DNA of 50,395 bases from an uncultured Clostridia bacterium (GCA_946407745.1 CAMJPQ010000020.1:1-50395), one strand, 5' to 3'; counted from the first letter of the stretch, positions 17,716-27,191 are shown. Program-made: numbers and translations. The notes: generated by a model from the letters alone, not told the origin.

Positions 17716-20700
17716 GTCTGAATGCGTTTGGGACGCGGCTGGCAATCTGCTGAGCGAAACAGCGCATGACCTTACCGGCGCGCCGGCGGTGAACAGCCGC
17801 GGTTTCCACCGTGCCGAGTATGTGTGGGATGAGCAGAACAACCTGCTGAGCGAGGCCTTCTTCGGCCTGAACGGCGAGCCGGTTGCTGCGGACAAGGGAT
17901 ATGCCAGGGCTGAGTACACCTACGGGCTGGACTCCGCTGGCAATCCTCATATTCTGACGGAAGACCGCTATGCTGCGGACGGCAGCCGCGCCCGTATTCC
18001 CTATGGGTACAGCTACCGCAGGGACGCCTGGAACGGCGACTGGATCATTTCCACGGAGTATTTTGACGCGGACGGAAAGCTGACCCGTCCCGCCGGCGGC
18101 TACGCGCAGGTGCTCTATGACCTGACCGCGGGAGACTACTCCCTGACGGTGACCACGCGCTATCTGGATGCCGACGGCCAGCCGCTGCTGGGCGTGGAGG
18201 GCGGCGCGAAAGTCGTGACGGTCTATGTGCCGGACCCCCGCGCCGAAGCGGACCGGGAGCTGGTGGAAAAGATGCTGCGCGGCCTGGAGCGCGACGACGG
18301 CAGCCGTGACAAGGGCCTGAAGTGGCTGGTGGCCTCGCAGGAGATTTTCGGCAAGGACGGCAGCGCCACCCTGGGAGCGAAGCATTTCCACCGCCTTGTG
18401 AACACCTACGATGACCGTGGCAACCTGGTGCGGGCGGATTACTTCGACAACGATGGCGCGCCCATCCGCGCCGCGTCGGGGTATGCTTCCGTGAAGAACG
18501 CCTACGATGAGCTGGACCGCCTGGTGCAGGTGGACTACCTGGGCAAGGACGGCGAGCTCATCAAGATGGTCAACGGCTATGCCCGCGCCACCTATACCTA
18601 CTGGGGCGACACAAATAACATTCACATCGAACGCTATTTCGGCGCCGACGGCGAGAGAACCATGCTGACCACCGGCTATCACATGGCGGAGCATGAATAT
18701 GACGGCCCGGAATATGACTACCGTGTGACCTATTACGACATTCTGGACGAATACACCCAGAGCAACGGCGGCTTCGCCCGCATTGAGTGGCGGTATTACC
18801 ACGAGAAGCTCGTGGACGAGACCGGCGAAGAGAAATGGGTCATCCGCCCTGACATGGTGGAGTGGGAGCGCGACTACGGTGTGGACATGAAGCTCATTGA
18901 GCGCAAGGGCGGCTATGCCGGCTTTGTCAACGAGCGCAACGGAAACGGCCAGATCATCCGCACCACCTACATGGATGACGAGTGGAAGCCCACCCGCAAC
19001 GAGGAGCGCCAGTTCGCAATCATCGAGTATCAGTACGAAAGCACCGACCCCCTGGACCCGGCCGTATATGAATCCTACTTCGATGAGAACGGCGTGCCCT
19101 GTGAGAGCATCACCGGCAGCTATGCCCGTGCGATGGTCTATGGTGGCCCCAAGAAGAACCTGCTGCTTGAGGAAAGCTTCTTTACCGCCGACGGTCAGCC
19201 GGATGTGAGCGTGTCCAACGGCGCTCACAAGGTGAAGTACGGCTTCGACGGCAACCTGCTGCAGACCGCAGCCCGCTATTTCAAGGCGGATGGAGCACCC
19301 TTTGAGACCCGCACCGGCATGGCGACCCTGCTGAGGGAGTATTCCTCCACTGGCAACCTGCTCTGGCAGGTGACGCTGAATGCGGACGGTCAGCTGGTGC
19401 TGGCGGACCGCCAGGCCGCGCTGCAGGTGCACAGCTATGACATGGTCGGACGCCATACCGGAGAAAAGTTCTTCGGCGCCGACGGCGAGCCCCTCAAACA
19501 GCCCCTGGGCTATGCGTCTGTGTACTACGATTACGACCTGGACGGAAACATCACCGCGATCAATTATCACAACGCGGCGGAGGAACCGGTGCAGGTCAGC
19601 GGACGCGCCAGGATTGAGCGGACCTACGACGACCACCACAACATGACCTATGAAGCCAACTTCGGTGCAGACCTGAAGCCTGTGCTGGTGGGAGAGGGCT
19701 ACGCGGCCCGCCGCATCGCCTATGATCCGTTGACCAACCTGGCCACCCGTGTGGATTACCTGGATGCTGAGGACAAGCCGGTGCTGCTCAGCAACGGCTA
19801 TGCGGCCTACGAACTGAAGTACGACACCGAAGGGAACCTGCTGCGCCGCGCGTATTACGATGAAACCGGCGCGCCTGTGGCGCCTGCCTCGGTGGGGTAC
19901 GCCTGGTTCGAGCGTCACTGCGACGAACAGGGCAGGGTGCTGGAGGAAGCGTATTATGACGCGGACGGCAGCCTGCTGGTGAACCGCGATAACTATGCCG
20001 TGATCACCAACGCCTATGCGGAGGACGGCACAGAAGTGACCACCACCTATCTTGGTGTGGACCGCCAGCCCGCAGACACCTTCCTGGGCTATGCGCAGGT
20101 GGTGAAGGAATACAACCACGACGAAAAGCTGCTGGCCGTCAGCTATTATGACGCCCAGCTGGAGCCGGTCGCCATCCCCGCCGGCTACCAGAAGGTTGCC
20201 TATGAGTGGGACAGTGAAGGCCGCCAGACAGCTGAGAAGTATTACGCCGCCGACGGCAGCCTGACGGAAAACGCTGAAGGCTATGCGTCCTTCATCCGCG
20301 AATATGATGCGGACGGCAACCTGGTCCGCGAGGTCTACTACGGAGACGACGGGAAAGTCACCAATGTGGTGGCCGGCGCGGCCGAGATCCGTCGCGAGTT
20401 TGACGAGGACAGCCGTCTTCTCAGCGAATGGTACTTCGATGAGACCGGCACCCCCTACATGCTGATGGGCGATTACGCCGCTGTGACCTACACCTACAAC
20501 GACCACGGCGACGTGCTGACGGAAGCCTACTACGGCGTGGACAACCAGCCCACGGTGACAGCGAAGGGTTACGCCCTCAGGACCTGCACCTATGACCAGC
20601 TGGGCAACCTGCTGACTGAGGAATTCTCCGACGGACGCGGTGCGCTGCTCATGCAGAACAGCGGCTACGCGCGCCGGGTGATGACACGCGACATTCAGGG

Positions 20701-23455
20701 CAACCTGACCAGTGAAGCCTATTTCGGCGATGACGGAAACTATGTGCTGCAGGACAACACCTACAGCTATGTGACCTACAGCCGCGATGCCAACGGCAGG
20801 TGCACTGAACAGGCCTGGTACATCTTTGAAGGACAGCCCACCCTGCTGGCCGATGGCTACAACCGCATCACCAATGAGTACGACGCGGCGGGCAATGTGA
20901 CCCGCACGGTGTACTACTTCAACAATGATGTGGTGATGACCGAGGGCGGCTTCGCGGCTGCGGAGTTCAGCTATGACGCCCGCAACCGCCTGACACAGGA
21001 GAGCTATCTGGATACCGGAATGAACCGGGTAACTGTGAAGAAGGGCTACTCCGCGATTGCCTATGTGTACGACAACGCCGGCAACCGCCTGCAGGTCCGC
21101 TATCTGGACGAGCAGGACAACCTGACCCGCCTGCCCGAGGGCTTCAGCGTGTGGCAGAGGGAGTATGACAAGTTCAACCATGTGATACTGGAGCAGTATC
21201 TGGATGAGAACGAGCGCATTGCCTCCCTGACAGCCCGGACAACGGCCACCCGCCGCTCCTACGACGCGCGCGGCAACCTGATCCGCCTGGAGAACCTGAA
21301 CGCGGGCATGCAGCCTGTGGAAACGCAGTTTGGCTATGCCACCATCGTCTATGCGTACGATGATCAGGACCGCAAGGTCAGCGAGACCTATCTGAACACC
21401 AGCGGACTGAACACCATGATCTCCGCCGGTTATGCCGGCATCCGCTACGAGTACGGCACACAAGGCAAGGTGTGGCGCACCACCTATGTGGATACCACCG
21501 ACAAGCCGACACTGTTCAAGGACGGCTACGCCGCCGTGGTGTACGAGTACGATGAGAACCTGTACCTGATCCGCATCAGCTACCTGGACGAGAAATTCAA
21601 CCGCACCTACATCAGCGCCGGCTACTCTGGCATCCTGCGCACCGTGGACCACAACGGTGACATCCTCACGGAAACCTACCTGGACAACCAGGATATGCCG
21701 GTGCCCGGCGCGGGCGGCTATGCCACCATCCGGAATACCTGGGATGACCGCCAGCGGCTGGTGAAGCGCGAGTACCTGGATGCCGACGGACAGCCCAAGA
21801 CGCTGACAGCCGGCTACAGCGGAGTGCGCTATGTCTATGACAACAGCAACAACCGCGTCCGTGAAAGCTTCCTGAACAAAAACGGCGAGCTGACCTGGTG
21901 CCAGTTCGGCTACAGTGAGACCGTATACACCTACAACAACCGCAACTTCTGTGTGGAAGAGCGCCTGCTGAATACTGCCGGCAAGCCCGCGGTGCACAGC
22001 GGCTACAGGTATTCCTCCCTCAAGCGCGAGGTGGATCCGGACGGCAAGGTGATGTCGGTGAAGTATTTCGACATCATGGGCAATCCCACCGCCTATGCCA
22101 ACGATTATTCCGAGGTGCGCTACCAGTACGACCTGGCCGGCAGGGAGACGGAAATCAGCTTCTATGACAAAGCCGGCGCGGCCATGATGAGCCAGCGCAG
22201 CTACGCCAGGAAGACCACGGCCTACAACCAGCTAGGCAATGTGGTGGAGGAAGCCTACTACGATACAGACGGCAACCTCACCGATACTGCCATGAAGTAC
22301 GCCAAGGCCGTATATACCTACGACGAGCTGGGCAACATGACCTCTGAGCGCTATTATGACACGAAGGCGCTGGGCGTGGTGCCGGAGGGCTCCAAGTACG
22401 CCTACTCCCTGAACGACTACGATGAAGAAGGCCGCCTGGTGAGCGAGGAATTCTTTGATGAGAATGACCACTACGCGCCGGGCCGCGAAGGCTTTGCCAT
22501 CCACACCATTGCCTACAGCGAGAGCGGCCGTGTGTCGGAGGAAGTCTTCCAGGACGAGAACCGCAAACCCATTGCCATTGGCGGCTTCAGCAGCCGTACA
22601 CTGGTTTCCGAGGACCCAGAAGCCCGCACCTACGTGATGCGCCTGGAGGACAACTCCGGAGAAGAGGCCGAGGCACACCGCGCCAAGCTGGAGACCTATG
22701 ACCAGTACGACCGCGCGATTGAGAGCCGGTACTTTGACGCCAGCGGCAACCCGGCCATCGGCCCCGAGGGCAGCAGCATGGTGACCCGCGAGTTCACCAG
22801 CCGCGGACAGGTTTCGCTGGAGCAGTACTACAACGAAGCCGGTCAGGCCGCAGAGGTGGACGGCGCTTATGGTGTCCGCCGCAGCTACACCGCTTATGGC
22901 CTGCTGGAGAGGGAAACCTGGCTGGACGCCGAGGGCAACCCCACAGCCAACGCCGAGGGCTACGCATCCAGCGAGTACGATTACGACCTGAGCAATTCCA
23001 GCCGCGTGGAGAAGTACTTCCGGTACTACCTGAACGCGGACGGGGAACGCTGCGCGGCATCGAACGGCGCCTGGGGCATCAGCACACTCTATTATCCTGT
23101 GACACTTGTAAGGGAAATCACCTTCCTGGACGAACAGGGCAAACCCTTTACCACCACGGACGGCTACGCGATCCTTGAGAAGGAAGAGGACGAGCAGGGG
23201 AACATTACCTGGGAAGCCTATTATGATCACCTGCATGCCCAGATCAACTGCAAGGACGGATACTTCAGCGTGGAGCGCACCTATGACAGCGAGGGACGCC
23301 TGGTGTCCGAGCGCTATCTGGACCGCTACAACAAGCTGACCAACAACACAGACGGTGTGGCCGGCTGGAACGGCTACTACAACAGCGATGGCGTTCTGGT
23401 GATCACCAACCGGTATGACCAGGACCGCAACGCGCTGCCGACTGAGGACCAGTGA
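17597..23455 (+). CDS. Giant secreted protein of about 57 tandem 32-residue YD/RHS-like repeats
   Basis: The protein has 1,952 residues. ATG 17597 is chosen because GAGGAGGAG (17581-17589) lies just upstream and a good Sec signal follows (MRMRKVRKLGLLILILMLIA, then TVAGGGAEA). Nearly the whole remainder repeats with a 32-residue period, roughly GYA..xYxYDxxGNLxxE, then xYYDADGxPVxxxx. The YDxxGN core recalls YD/RHS repeats, but those are about 20-22 residues long, and neither an RHS core nor a C-terminal toxin is present. Copies have diverged in sequence while keeping phase; a few insertions occur near residues 240-270, 390-420, 1610 and 1680. No LPXTG motif, C-terminal membrane segment or cysteine pattern is visible. 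The gene lies between a BY-kinase and an LCP-like protein, so a role as an extracellular matrix or glycan-associated fibre is plausible but is inference. Confidence 0.8.
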   Translation: MRMRKVRKLGLLILILMLIATVAGGGAEAAQGLQIPTLTESECVWDAAGNLLSETAHDLTGAPAVNSRGFHRAEYVWDEQNNLLSEAFFGLNGEPVAADKGYARAEYTYGLDSAGNPHILTEDRYAADGSRARIPYGYSYRRDAWNGDWIISTEYFDADGKLTRPAGGYAQVLYDLTAGDYSLTVTTRYLDADGQPLLGVEGGAKVVTVYVPDPRAEADRELVEKMLRGLERDDGSRDKGLKWLVASQEIFGKDGSATLGAKHFHRLVNTYDDRGNLVRADYFDNDGAPIRAASGYASVKNAYDELDRLVQVDYLGKDGELIKMVNGYARATYTYWGDTNNIHIERYFGADGERTMLTTGYHMAEHEYDGPEYDYRVTYYDILDEYTQSNGGFARIEWRYYHEKLVDETGEEKWVIRPDMVEWERDYGVDMKLIERKGGYAGFVNERNGNGQIIRTTYMDDEWKPTRNEERQFAIIEYQYESTDPLDPAVYESYFDENGVPCESITGSYARAMVYGGPKKNLLLEESFFTADGQPDVSVSNGAHKVKYGFDGNLLQTAARYFKADGAPFETRTGMATLLREYSSTGNLLWQVTLNADGQLVLADRQAALQVHSYDMVGRHTGEKFFGADGEPLKQPLGYASVYYDYDLDGNITAINYHNAAEEPVQVSGRARIERTYDDHHNMTYEANFGADLKPVLVGEGYAARRIAYDPLTNLATRVDYLDAEDKPVLLSNGYAAYELKYDTEGNLLRRAYYDETGAPVAPASVGYAWFERHCDEQGRVLEEAYYDADGSLLVNRDNYAVITNAYAEDGTEVTTTYLGVDRQPADTFLGYAQVVKEYNHDEKLLAVSYYDAQLEPVAIPAGYQKVAYEWDSEGRQTAEKYYAADGSLTENAEGYASFIREYDADGNLVREVYYGDDGKVTNVVAGAAEIRREFDEDSRLLSEWYFDETGTPYMLMGDYAAVTYTYNDHGDVLTEAYYGVDNQPTVTAKGYALRTCTYDQLGNLLTEEFSDGRGALLMQNSGYARRVMTRDIQGNLTSEAYFGDDGNYVLQDNTYSYVTYSRDANGRCTEQAWYIFEGQPTLLADGYNRITNEYDAAGNVTRTVYYFNNDVVMTEGGFAAAEFSYDARNRLTQESYLDTGMNRVTVKKGYSAIAYVYDNAGNRLQVRYLDEQDNLTRLPEGFSVWQREYDKFNHVILEQYLDENERIASLTARTTATRRSYDARGNLIRLENLNAGMQPVETQFGYATIVYAYDDQDRKVSETYLNTSGLNTMISAGYAGIRYEYGTQGKVWRTTYVDTTDKPTLFKDGYAAVVYEYDENLYLIRISYLDEKFNRTYISAGYSGILRTVDHNGDILTETYLDNQDMPVPGAGGYATIRNTWDDRQRLVKREYLDADGQPKTLTAGYSGVRYVYDNSNNRVRESFLNKNGELTWCQFGYSETVYTYNNRNFCVEERLLNTAGKPAVHSGYRYSSLKREVDPDGKVMSVKYFDIMGNPTAYANDYSEVRYQYDLAGRETEISFYDKAGAAMMSQRSYARKTTAYNQLGNVVEEAYYDTDGNLTDTAMKYAKAVYTYDELGNMTSERYYDTKALGVVPEGSKYAYSLNDYDEEGRLVSEEFFDENDHYAPGREGFAIHTIAYSESGRVSEEVFQDENRKPIAIGGFSSRTLVSEDPEARTYVMRLEDNSGEEAEAHRAKLETYDQYDRAIESRYFDASGNPAIGPEGSSMVTREFTSRGQVSLEQYYNEAGQAAEVDGAYGVRRSYTAYGLLERETWLDAEGNPTANAEGYASSEYDYDLSNSSRVEKYFRYYLNADGERCAASNGAWGISTLYYPVTLVREITFLDEQGKPFTTTDGYAILEKEEDEQGNITWEAYYDHLHAQINCKDGYFSVERTYDSEGRLVSERYLDRYNKLTNNTDGVAGWNGYYNSDGVLVITNRYDQDRNALPTEDQ

Positions 23456-23475
23456 GGGAGAGGAGGAGTATAGCC

Positions 23476-24537
23476 ATGAAGACCACCAGAGTCCTGTCAA
23501 TCAGACTGATGGCGCTCCTGCTGGCAGTATGCCTGCTGCCGGTGATGGCGCTGGCCGAGGAGTCCTCCCTGGAGGACAACGATTGGATCAACTTCCTGCT
23601 CATCTGCAATGAGGGCATGAACAACGACAAGGGCAACGCCGGCAACACGCTGATGGTTGTCGCGATGAACCAGGCCACCGGCCAGATCCATCTGATGCCC
23701 TTCACATGGGATACCTTCGTGGACTACGAAGGTTATGACGTGCCGCAGAAGCTGGATATGCCCTACCGCAACAACGGTCCCGAGGAAGCCATGAAGGTGT
23801 TCAATGACAATTTTGACGTCGGCATTGAGCGCTACATGTCACTGAACTACCTGAATCTGGCCAGCCTCATTGATGCCTACAACGGCGTGACGGTTGATAT
23901 TTCCCGCGCGGAGCGCAATGCCCTTAACGGCATGGTCGGCTCCAAGAAGAACCAGCTGCAGGCTCAGGTGGGCACCGGCCTGCTGAGCCAGGCTGTGGTC
24001 GACATGCTGGCCCAGCAGTATTACCTGACTGAGTTTGGTCCTGAAACGCACCTGAACGGTCTGCAGGCTGTTGGCTTTGGCTGGCTCCAGTATGACTCGG
24101 TATACAACTGCTGCCTGCGCGATGCGAAGGTCATCGGAAGCCTGTTCCACAGCGTCGGCGAGACCATCGGTGAACGGATTGCGCTGTACAACAGCGAATC
24201 GGGTGTGCCTGAGGATATCGAAGGCCGGCGCGCCATCAATGTGGATGACATCACTGACGAGGACTACGAGTTCCTTCGGGAACAGATGGCACCTATTTTC
24301 CAGATGGCCTTCCACAACCTGACCGAGGATGACATCCGCGTGATTTCCATCACGCTGGCCAAGGCGGCCTATCAGGCGCTGCGCCAGGGTGCGGATGTGT
24401 TCACCAATGTCAAGTCGATGGTGCTGCCGCTGGAGGCCACACAGGAGTATGACATTGTGGCTGGCACCCAGGGGCATCTGGTGGACAAGGAAGCCAACAT
24501 CAAGGCGATCAAGGAGTTCCTCTACAGCGAGGACTGA
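23476..24537 (+). CDS. LCP-family-like secreted protein lacking the catalytic arginines
   Basis: The protein has 353 residues and starts at ATG 23476 behind AGGAGG (23461-23466). The signal MKTTRVLSIRLMALLLAVCL ends in MALA-EE, which looks cleavable, unlike the usual LCP membrane anchor. The LytR-CpsA-Psr fold is recognisable in NTLMVVAMNQATGQIHLMPF and later in RYMSLNYLNLASLIDAYNGV. LCP enzymes move undecaprenyl-linked glycans onto peptidoglycan, using conserved arginines. Here the usual PRDT reads TWDT, the first aspartate (SDT) reads GNT, and the R.R..DF.R.eRQ block reads GWLQYDSVYNCCLRD. It may bind glycan without catalysis, or have changed chemistry. It is encoded 20 nt after the giant repeat protein, and co-expression suggests a joint role at the surface. 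Confidence 0.75.
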   Translation: MKTTRVLSIRLMALLLAVCLLPVMALAEESSLEDNDWINFLLICNEGMNNDKGNAGNTLMVVAMNQATGQIHLMPFTWDTFVDYEGYDVPQKLDMPYRNNGPEEAMKVFNDNFDVGIERYMSLNYLNLASLIDAYNGVTVDISRAERNALNGMVGSKKNQLQAQVGTGLLSQAVVDMLAQQYYLTEFGPETHLNGLQAVGFGWLQYDSVYNCCLRDAKVIGSLFHSVGETIGERIALYNSESGVPEDIEGRRAINVDDITDEDYEFLREQMAPIFQMAFHNLTEDDIRVISITLAKAAYQALRQGADVFTNVKSMVLPLEATQEYDIVAGTQGHLVDKEANIKAIKEFLYSED

Positions 24538-24614
24538 CACTGGTCATCACTTCAGGAAGGGGAGGCAGCAGGCCTGACCGGATTGGCAGACTGTGAGCCT
24601 CCCCGGAAAAAGCA

Positions 24615-24659
24615 CCATCCGCCTGCCGGAAAAGGCTGAACGCACCGGCGGGCGGATGG
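24615..24659 (+). promoter_or_regulatory. Long hairpin upstream of loaP
   Basis: A 15-bp GC-rich stem with one G.U pair (24615-24629 with 24645-24659) and a 15-nt loop. No T tract follows, so it is not a plain terminator. It lies in the 244-nt gap between the LCP-like gene and loaP, which also holds GGGGAGGC/GCCTCCCC (24557-24564 and 24596-24603) and a 6-bp hairpin (24750-24765) just before the loaP ribosome binding site. The gap may hold a leader that controls loaP; this is inference. Confidence 0.45.
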
Positions 24660-24781
24660 CTTGTACCTGCCCCCTCTTGAAAACAGCGCGCAGTATAAGA
24701 CAGGGGACGGGATGGCGGAGCATACGCAAAAAACAAGATGTAAAGGATCGACTCAGGATTGAGTCTGGACGGGAGAATGTC

Positions 24782-25279
24782 ATGTACGCATATTGCCTGT
24801 TCTGTGAGACGCAAAAGTGCGATGTGATTGCGGCCGTGATCGAAAAGAGCCACGGACTGCGCTGCATTTCTCCCAGAATCATCCAGCGCAAGTGGGTGAA
24901 AGGACAGTGCCAGGAAGCGTGGCACAAATGGCTGCCCGGCTATGTGTTCGCCTTTTCGGAGGAGCCTGTCAATCTACGCTTCGCAGCGGACGGCATCATA
25001 CGCTGCCTGGGCAACGGACCGCTGGAAGGTGAAGATCTTGCCTTTGCACTGATGATTCATGAATGCAACGGCGTGATGGGCACTATCAGGCTGGCCGAGG
25101 TCGGCGACCGCTGTGTGGTCAGTGACCCGGCGTGGAGCGGCGTAGAAGGAACAATACTCAAGGTGGACAGAAGCCGGAAGCGTTGCTGCGTGGAGTTCAG
25201 CTTCGATCAAAACCGCTGGAATGTGTGGCTTGGATATGATTTGGTAAAGCGGGTGGAAGACAAAGACGAACGCAATTGA
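24782..25279 (+). CDS. loaP: LoaP-type NusG paralog (processive antiterminator)
   Basis: The protein has 165 residues and begins MYAYCLFCETQKCDVIA at ATG 24782, with GGGAG about 7 nt upstream. The N-terminal NusG-like (NGN) domain spans about 1-100 and contains the region KWLPGYVFAFSEEP, where NusG paralogs contact RNA polymerase. A KOW domain follows (VGDRCVVSDPAWSGVEGTIL, continuing to about 160). LoaP proteins bind RNA polymerase and a leader RNA hairpin and let transcription pass terminators in long polysaccharide or natural-product operons. Here the gene is followed by a terminator (25330-25360), a 15-bp perfect hairpin (25418-25454) and then the long AT-rich glycan operon, the context expected for LoaP. 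It could also be called a UpxY-like regulator; the KOW type and host lineage favour LoaP. Confidence 0.85.
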   Translation: MYAYCLFCETQKCDVIAAVIEKSHGLRCISPRIIQRKWVKGQCQEAWHKWLPGYVFAFSEEPVNLRFAADGIIRCLGNGPLEGEDLAFALMIHECNGVMGTIRLAEVGDRCVVSDPAWSGVEGTILKVDRSRKRCCVEFSFDQNRWNVWLGYDLVKRVEDKDERN

Positions 25280-25329
25280 GAAAAGCAATGAGAGACGGCA
25301 AAACGCAGAAGCTGTGCCGCTATACTGAC

Positions 25330-25360
25330 AGCCCGGAGAAGAACGGCCGGGCTTTTGATT
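25330..25360 (+). terminator. Intrinsic terminator between loaP and the glycan operon
   Basis: A perfect 7-bp stem (25330-25336 with 25347-25353), a 10-nt loop and the tract TTTGATT after it. It ends loaP transcription or, with LoaP bound, may be read through into the glycan genes. Confidence 0.7.
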
Positions 25361-25417
25361 TATACTGGTGCAGCGAACAGAGAAATCATGTACAAAACAA
25401 AGGTGGAAAACGCGACC

Positions 25418-25454
25418 TTGCTTTCTGCAGCTGGAATTCAGCTGCAGAAAGCAG
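25418..25454 (+). promoter_or_regulatory. Perfect hairpin in the glycan operon leader, candidate LoaP RNA target
   Basis: A 15-bp perfect stem (25419-25433 with 25439-25453, plus one wobble) with a 5-nt loop GAATT; the core is CTGCAGCTG / CAGCTGCAG. It has no T tract, so it is unlikely to terminate. LoaP family members are known to recognise a leader RNA hairpin near the start of their target operons; position and stability fit, but binding is inference. The 278-nt gap 25280-25557 holds only this hairpin and the terminator before it. Confidence 0.5.
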
Positions 25455-25557
25455 AGCCGGGCAGACGGCCACAGCATTTGCAGAGCTGAGGATCAGCTCG
25501 CGGGATGCTTACAGCAGGCATGTGACTGTAGTGAACACGCTTTGAGGTGCGGTAACA

Positions 25558-27126
25558 GTGCAGATCGACAAGAATCGGATCAAGAATTTCCTACATTACA
25601 ATATCTGGATTGTTTTGCTGGATACTGTGGCATTCAGCATGTCCTATTTACTGACACTCTATTTACGCCTGTCTGTCAACGGCATTTTTCGGTATGGACT
25701 GTATTATGTGGACTATTACTGGCAGATCATCCCATACTACACGCTCGCGGCGCTTGCCGTGTTTTTTGTATTCAGACTGTATGGCGGAATGTGGCAGTAT
25801 GCCGGACTGCGCGACCTGAACAGACTGACCATTGCAAATCTGATTACTGCGGTATTGCATGTTTGCATTTCCATTCTGGTCATTTCATTGATTCCGGAAC
25901 ATGAGGCAACCACTTCCCGAATGCCGATTTCCTACTATGTGCTTGGAGCCATCACTCAATTTCTGCTGACAACAGCCTATCGCTTTGTGAACCGTTATAT
26001 CCAAGAGGAAAAGCGAAGGCTCAATAAGAAAAACTCGGTCAACGTCATGGCCGTGGGCACCGGCGAAACCAGCCGGATCGTCCGGCGTCAGTTGGAAGAG
26101 GACCCTGATAGCGGCGTCAACATCGCCTGCATCTTCACTTACAAGGATGCCGAAAGCGGATCTTTGCTTGATGGAGTCCCAGTAGTAGCTGACTTATACC
26201 ATTTAAGTGATCATATTGAAGAATATCAAATTAAGCGGGTGATCCTGGCGGATTCGCTCATGCCCATGTCAGTGCGCGAACGGATCCGGAGTTATTGCCA
26301 GGCGGCAGAGATCGACGTGCAGGACTTCTCCGGATTCCTTCGCTATGATAACAGTGGCCTGCCCTTCCAGAAACTGATGGAGTGCGTCAACGGGAAAATC
26401 ACCATTCTGGAAGACGGCAAAACGACACAATTCGACAATGGCGAGCAGGCGCTGATGACCATTGTCGGAAAACACGATGTCAAATCCATTTCTATCCATG
26501 ACAGTGCCTTCTTTATCGAACTGCTCAGCTACAAGGTTAAGCCGCTGATCGTCTTCTTCATCACCAACCGGCCTGACGTGGCCCTTGTAGCGGAGAAATA
26601 TGGTGTAGACCGAATCTGGGTGGACTTGGAGGTGCGGGGCAAGGAGCAGCGCCAGCATAATCTGAACACGGTGAAATCCCACCACTCCATCTCTGACATC
26701 GCAGCCATCAAGCCCCTGCTGACCCGGGCTGAAATGATGGTTCGCATCAATTCCTGGTATGAAGGGTCTCAGAAAGAGATCGATCAGGTGATCGCAGCAG
26801 GCGCAGACATCATCATGCTTCCCTACTGGAAGACAGTGGAGGAAGTCAGGAGCTTTATTGACGCTGTACATGGCCGCTGCAGGACTAGTCTTCTGCTGGA
26901 GACGAAAGAAGCGGTGGACATCATTGATGATGTGCTTGCTATGGGCGGATTTGACGAGATCCACATCGGACTGAACGATCTGCATCTGTCTTATGGGATG
27001 TCCTTTATGTTCATTGTCGAGAGAGTCTTAAATCCTAAAATCTACGCTCAAAAAGCGAGATTTGGCAGGAAAACAGCCCGGATTTTGCAAGGCAATGCGC
27101 TTTTCAACTATCAGATAGCAGCCTGA
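25558..27126 (+). CDS. Membrane/Rossmann module fused to HpcH-type aldolase, C-terminally truncated
   Basis: The protein has 522 residues, with a GTG start at 25558 and GAGGTG 8 nt upstream. Residues 1-145 hold four membrane segments and 150-270 a Rossmann-like domain (VMAVGTGETSRIVRRQLEED), the layout of the N-terminal half of CapD/PglF-type proteins. Instead of the usual sugar dehydratase, an HpcH/HpaI aldolase-citrate lyase type barrel follows (RPDVALVAEKYGVDRIWVDL); candidate metal ligands are E448 in LLLETKEAV and D474 in IGLNDL. It matches the 604-residue protein at 31263 until SYGMSFMF, then has an unrelated tail of 37 residues, losing the last quarter of the barrel. The tail is related in DNA to that of the gene at 28894. 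Activity is doubtful; the membrane part may be intact. Confidence 0.78.
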   Translation: MQIDKNRIKNFLHYNIWIVLLDTVAFSMSYLLTLYLRLSVNGIFRYGLYYVDYYWQIIPYYTLAALAVFFVFRLYGGMWQYAGLRDLNRLTIANLITAVLHVCISILVISLIPEHEATTSRMPISYYVLGAITQFLLTTAYRFVNRYIQEEKRRLNKKNSVNVMAVGTGETSRIVRRQLEEDPDSGVNIACIFTYKDAESGSLLDGVPVVADLYHLSDHIEEYQIKRVILADSLMPMSVRERIRSYCQAAEIDVQDFSGFLRYDNSGLPFQKLMECVNGKITILEDGKTTQFDNGEQALMTIVGKHDVKSISIHDSAFFIELLSYKVKPLIVFFITNRPDVALVAEKYGVDRIWVDLEVRGKEQRQHNLNTVKSHHSISDIAAIKPLLTRAEMMVRINSWYEGSQKEIDQVIAAGADIIMLPYWKTVEEVRSFIDAVHGRCRTSLLLETKEAVDIIDDVLAMGGFDEIHIGLNDLHLSYGMSFMFIVERVLNPKIYAQKARFGRKTARILQGNALFNYQIAA

Positions 27127-27191
27127 GGCGCTTCAGACAGACCATTTGGTGGGTCGAGAGATATTGCGAACGGAATATGGGTTAGTAATAG

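Noticed and set aside
17708-21997. A 1,429-codon open frame on the minus strand inside the giant repeat gene
   Set aside because: It mirrors the periodic codons of the plus-strand gene; it has no ribosome binding site and its translation shows low-complexity Val/His/Gly-rich sequence without domains.
17597-23455. RHS polymorphic toxin
   Set aside because: The repeat period is 32 residues instead of about 20-22, there is no RHS core motif, no variable C-terminal toxin domain and no immunity gene behind it.
25276-25545. 89-codon plus-strand frame after loaP
   Set aside because: It crosses the terminator and the perfect hairpin, has no ribosome binding site and no plausible protein features.
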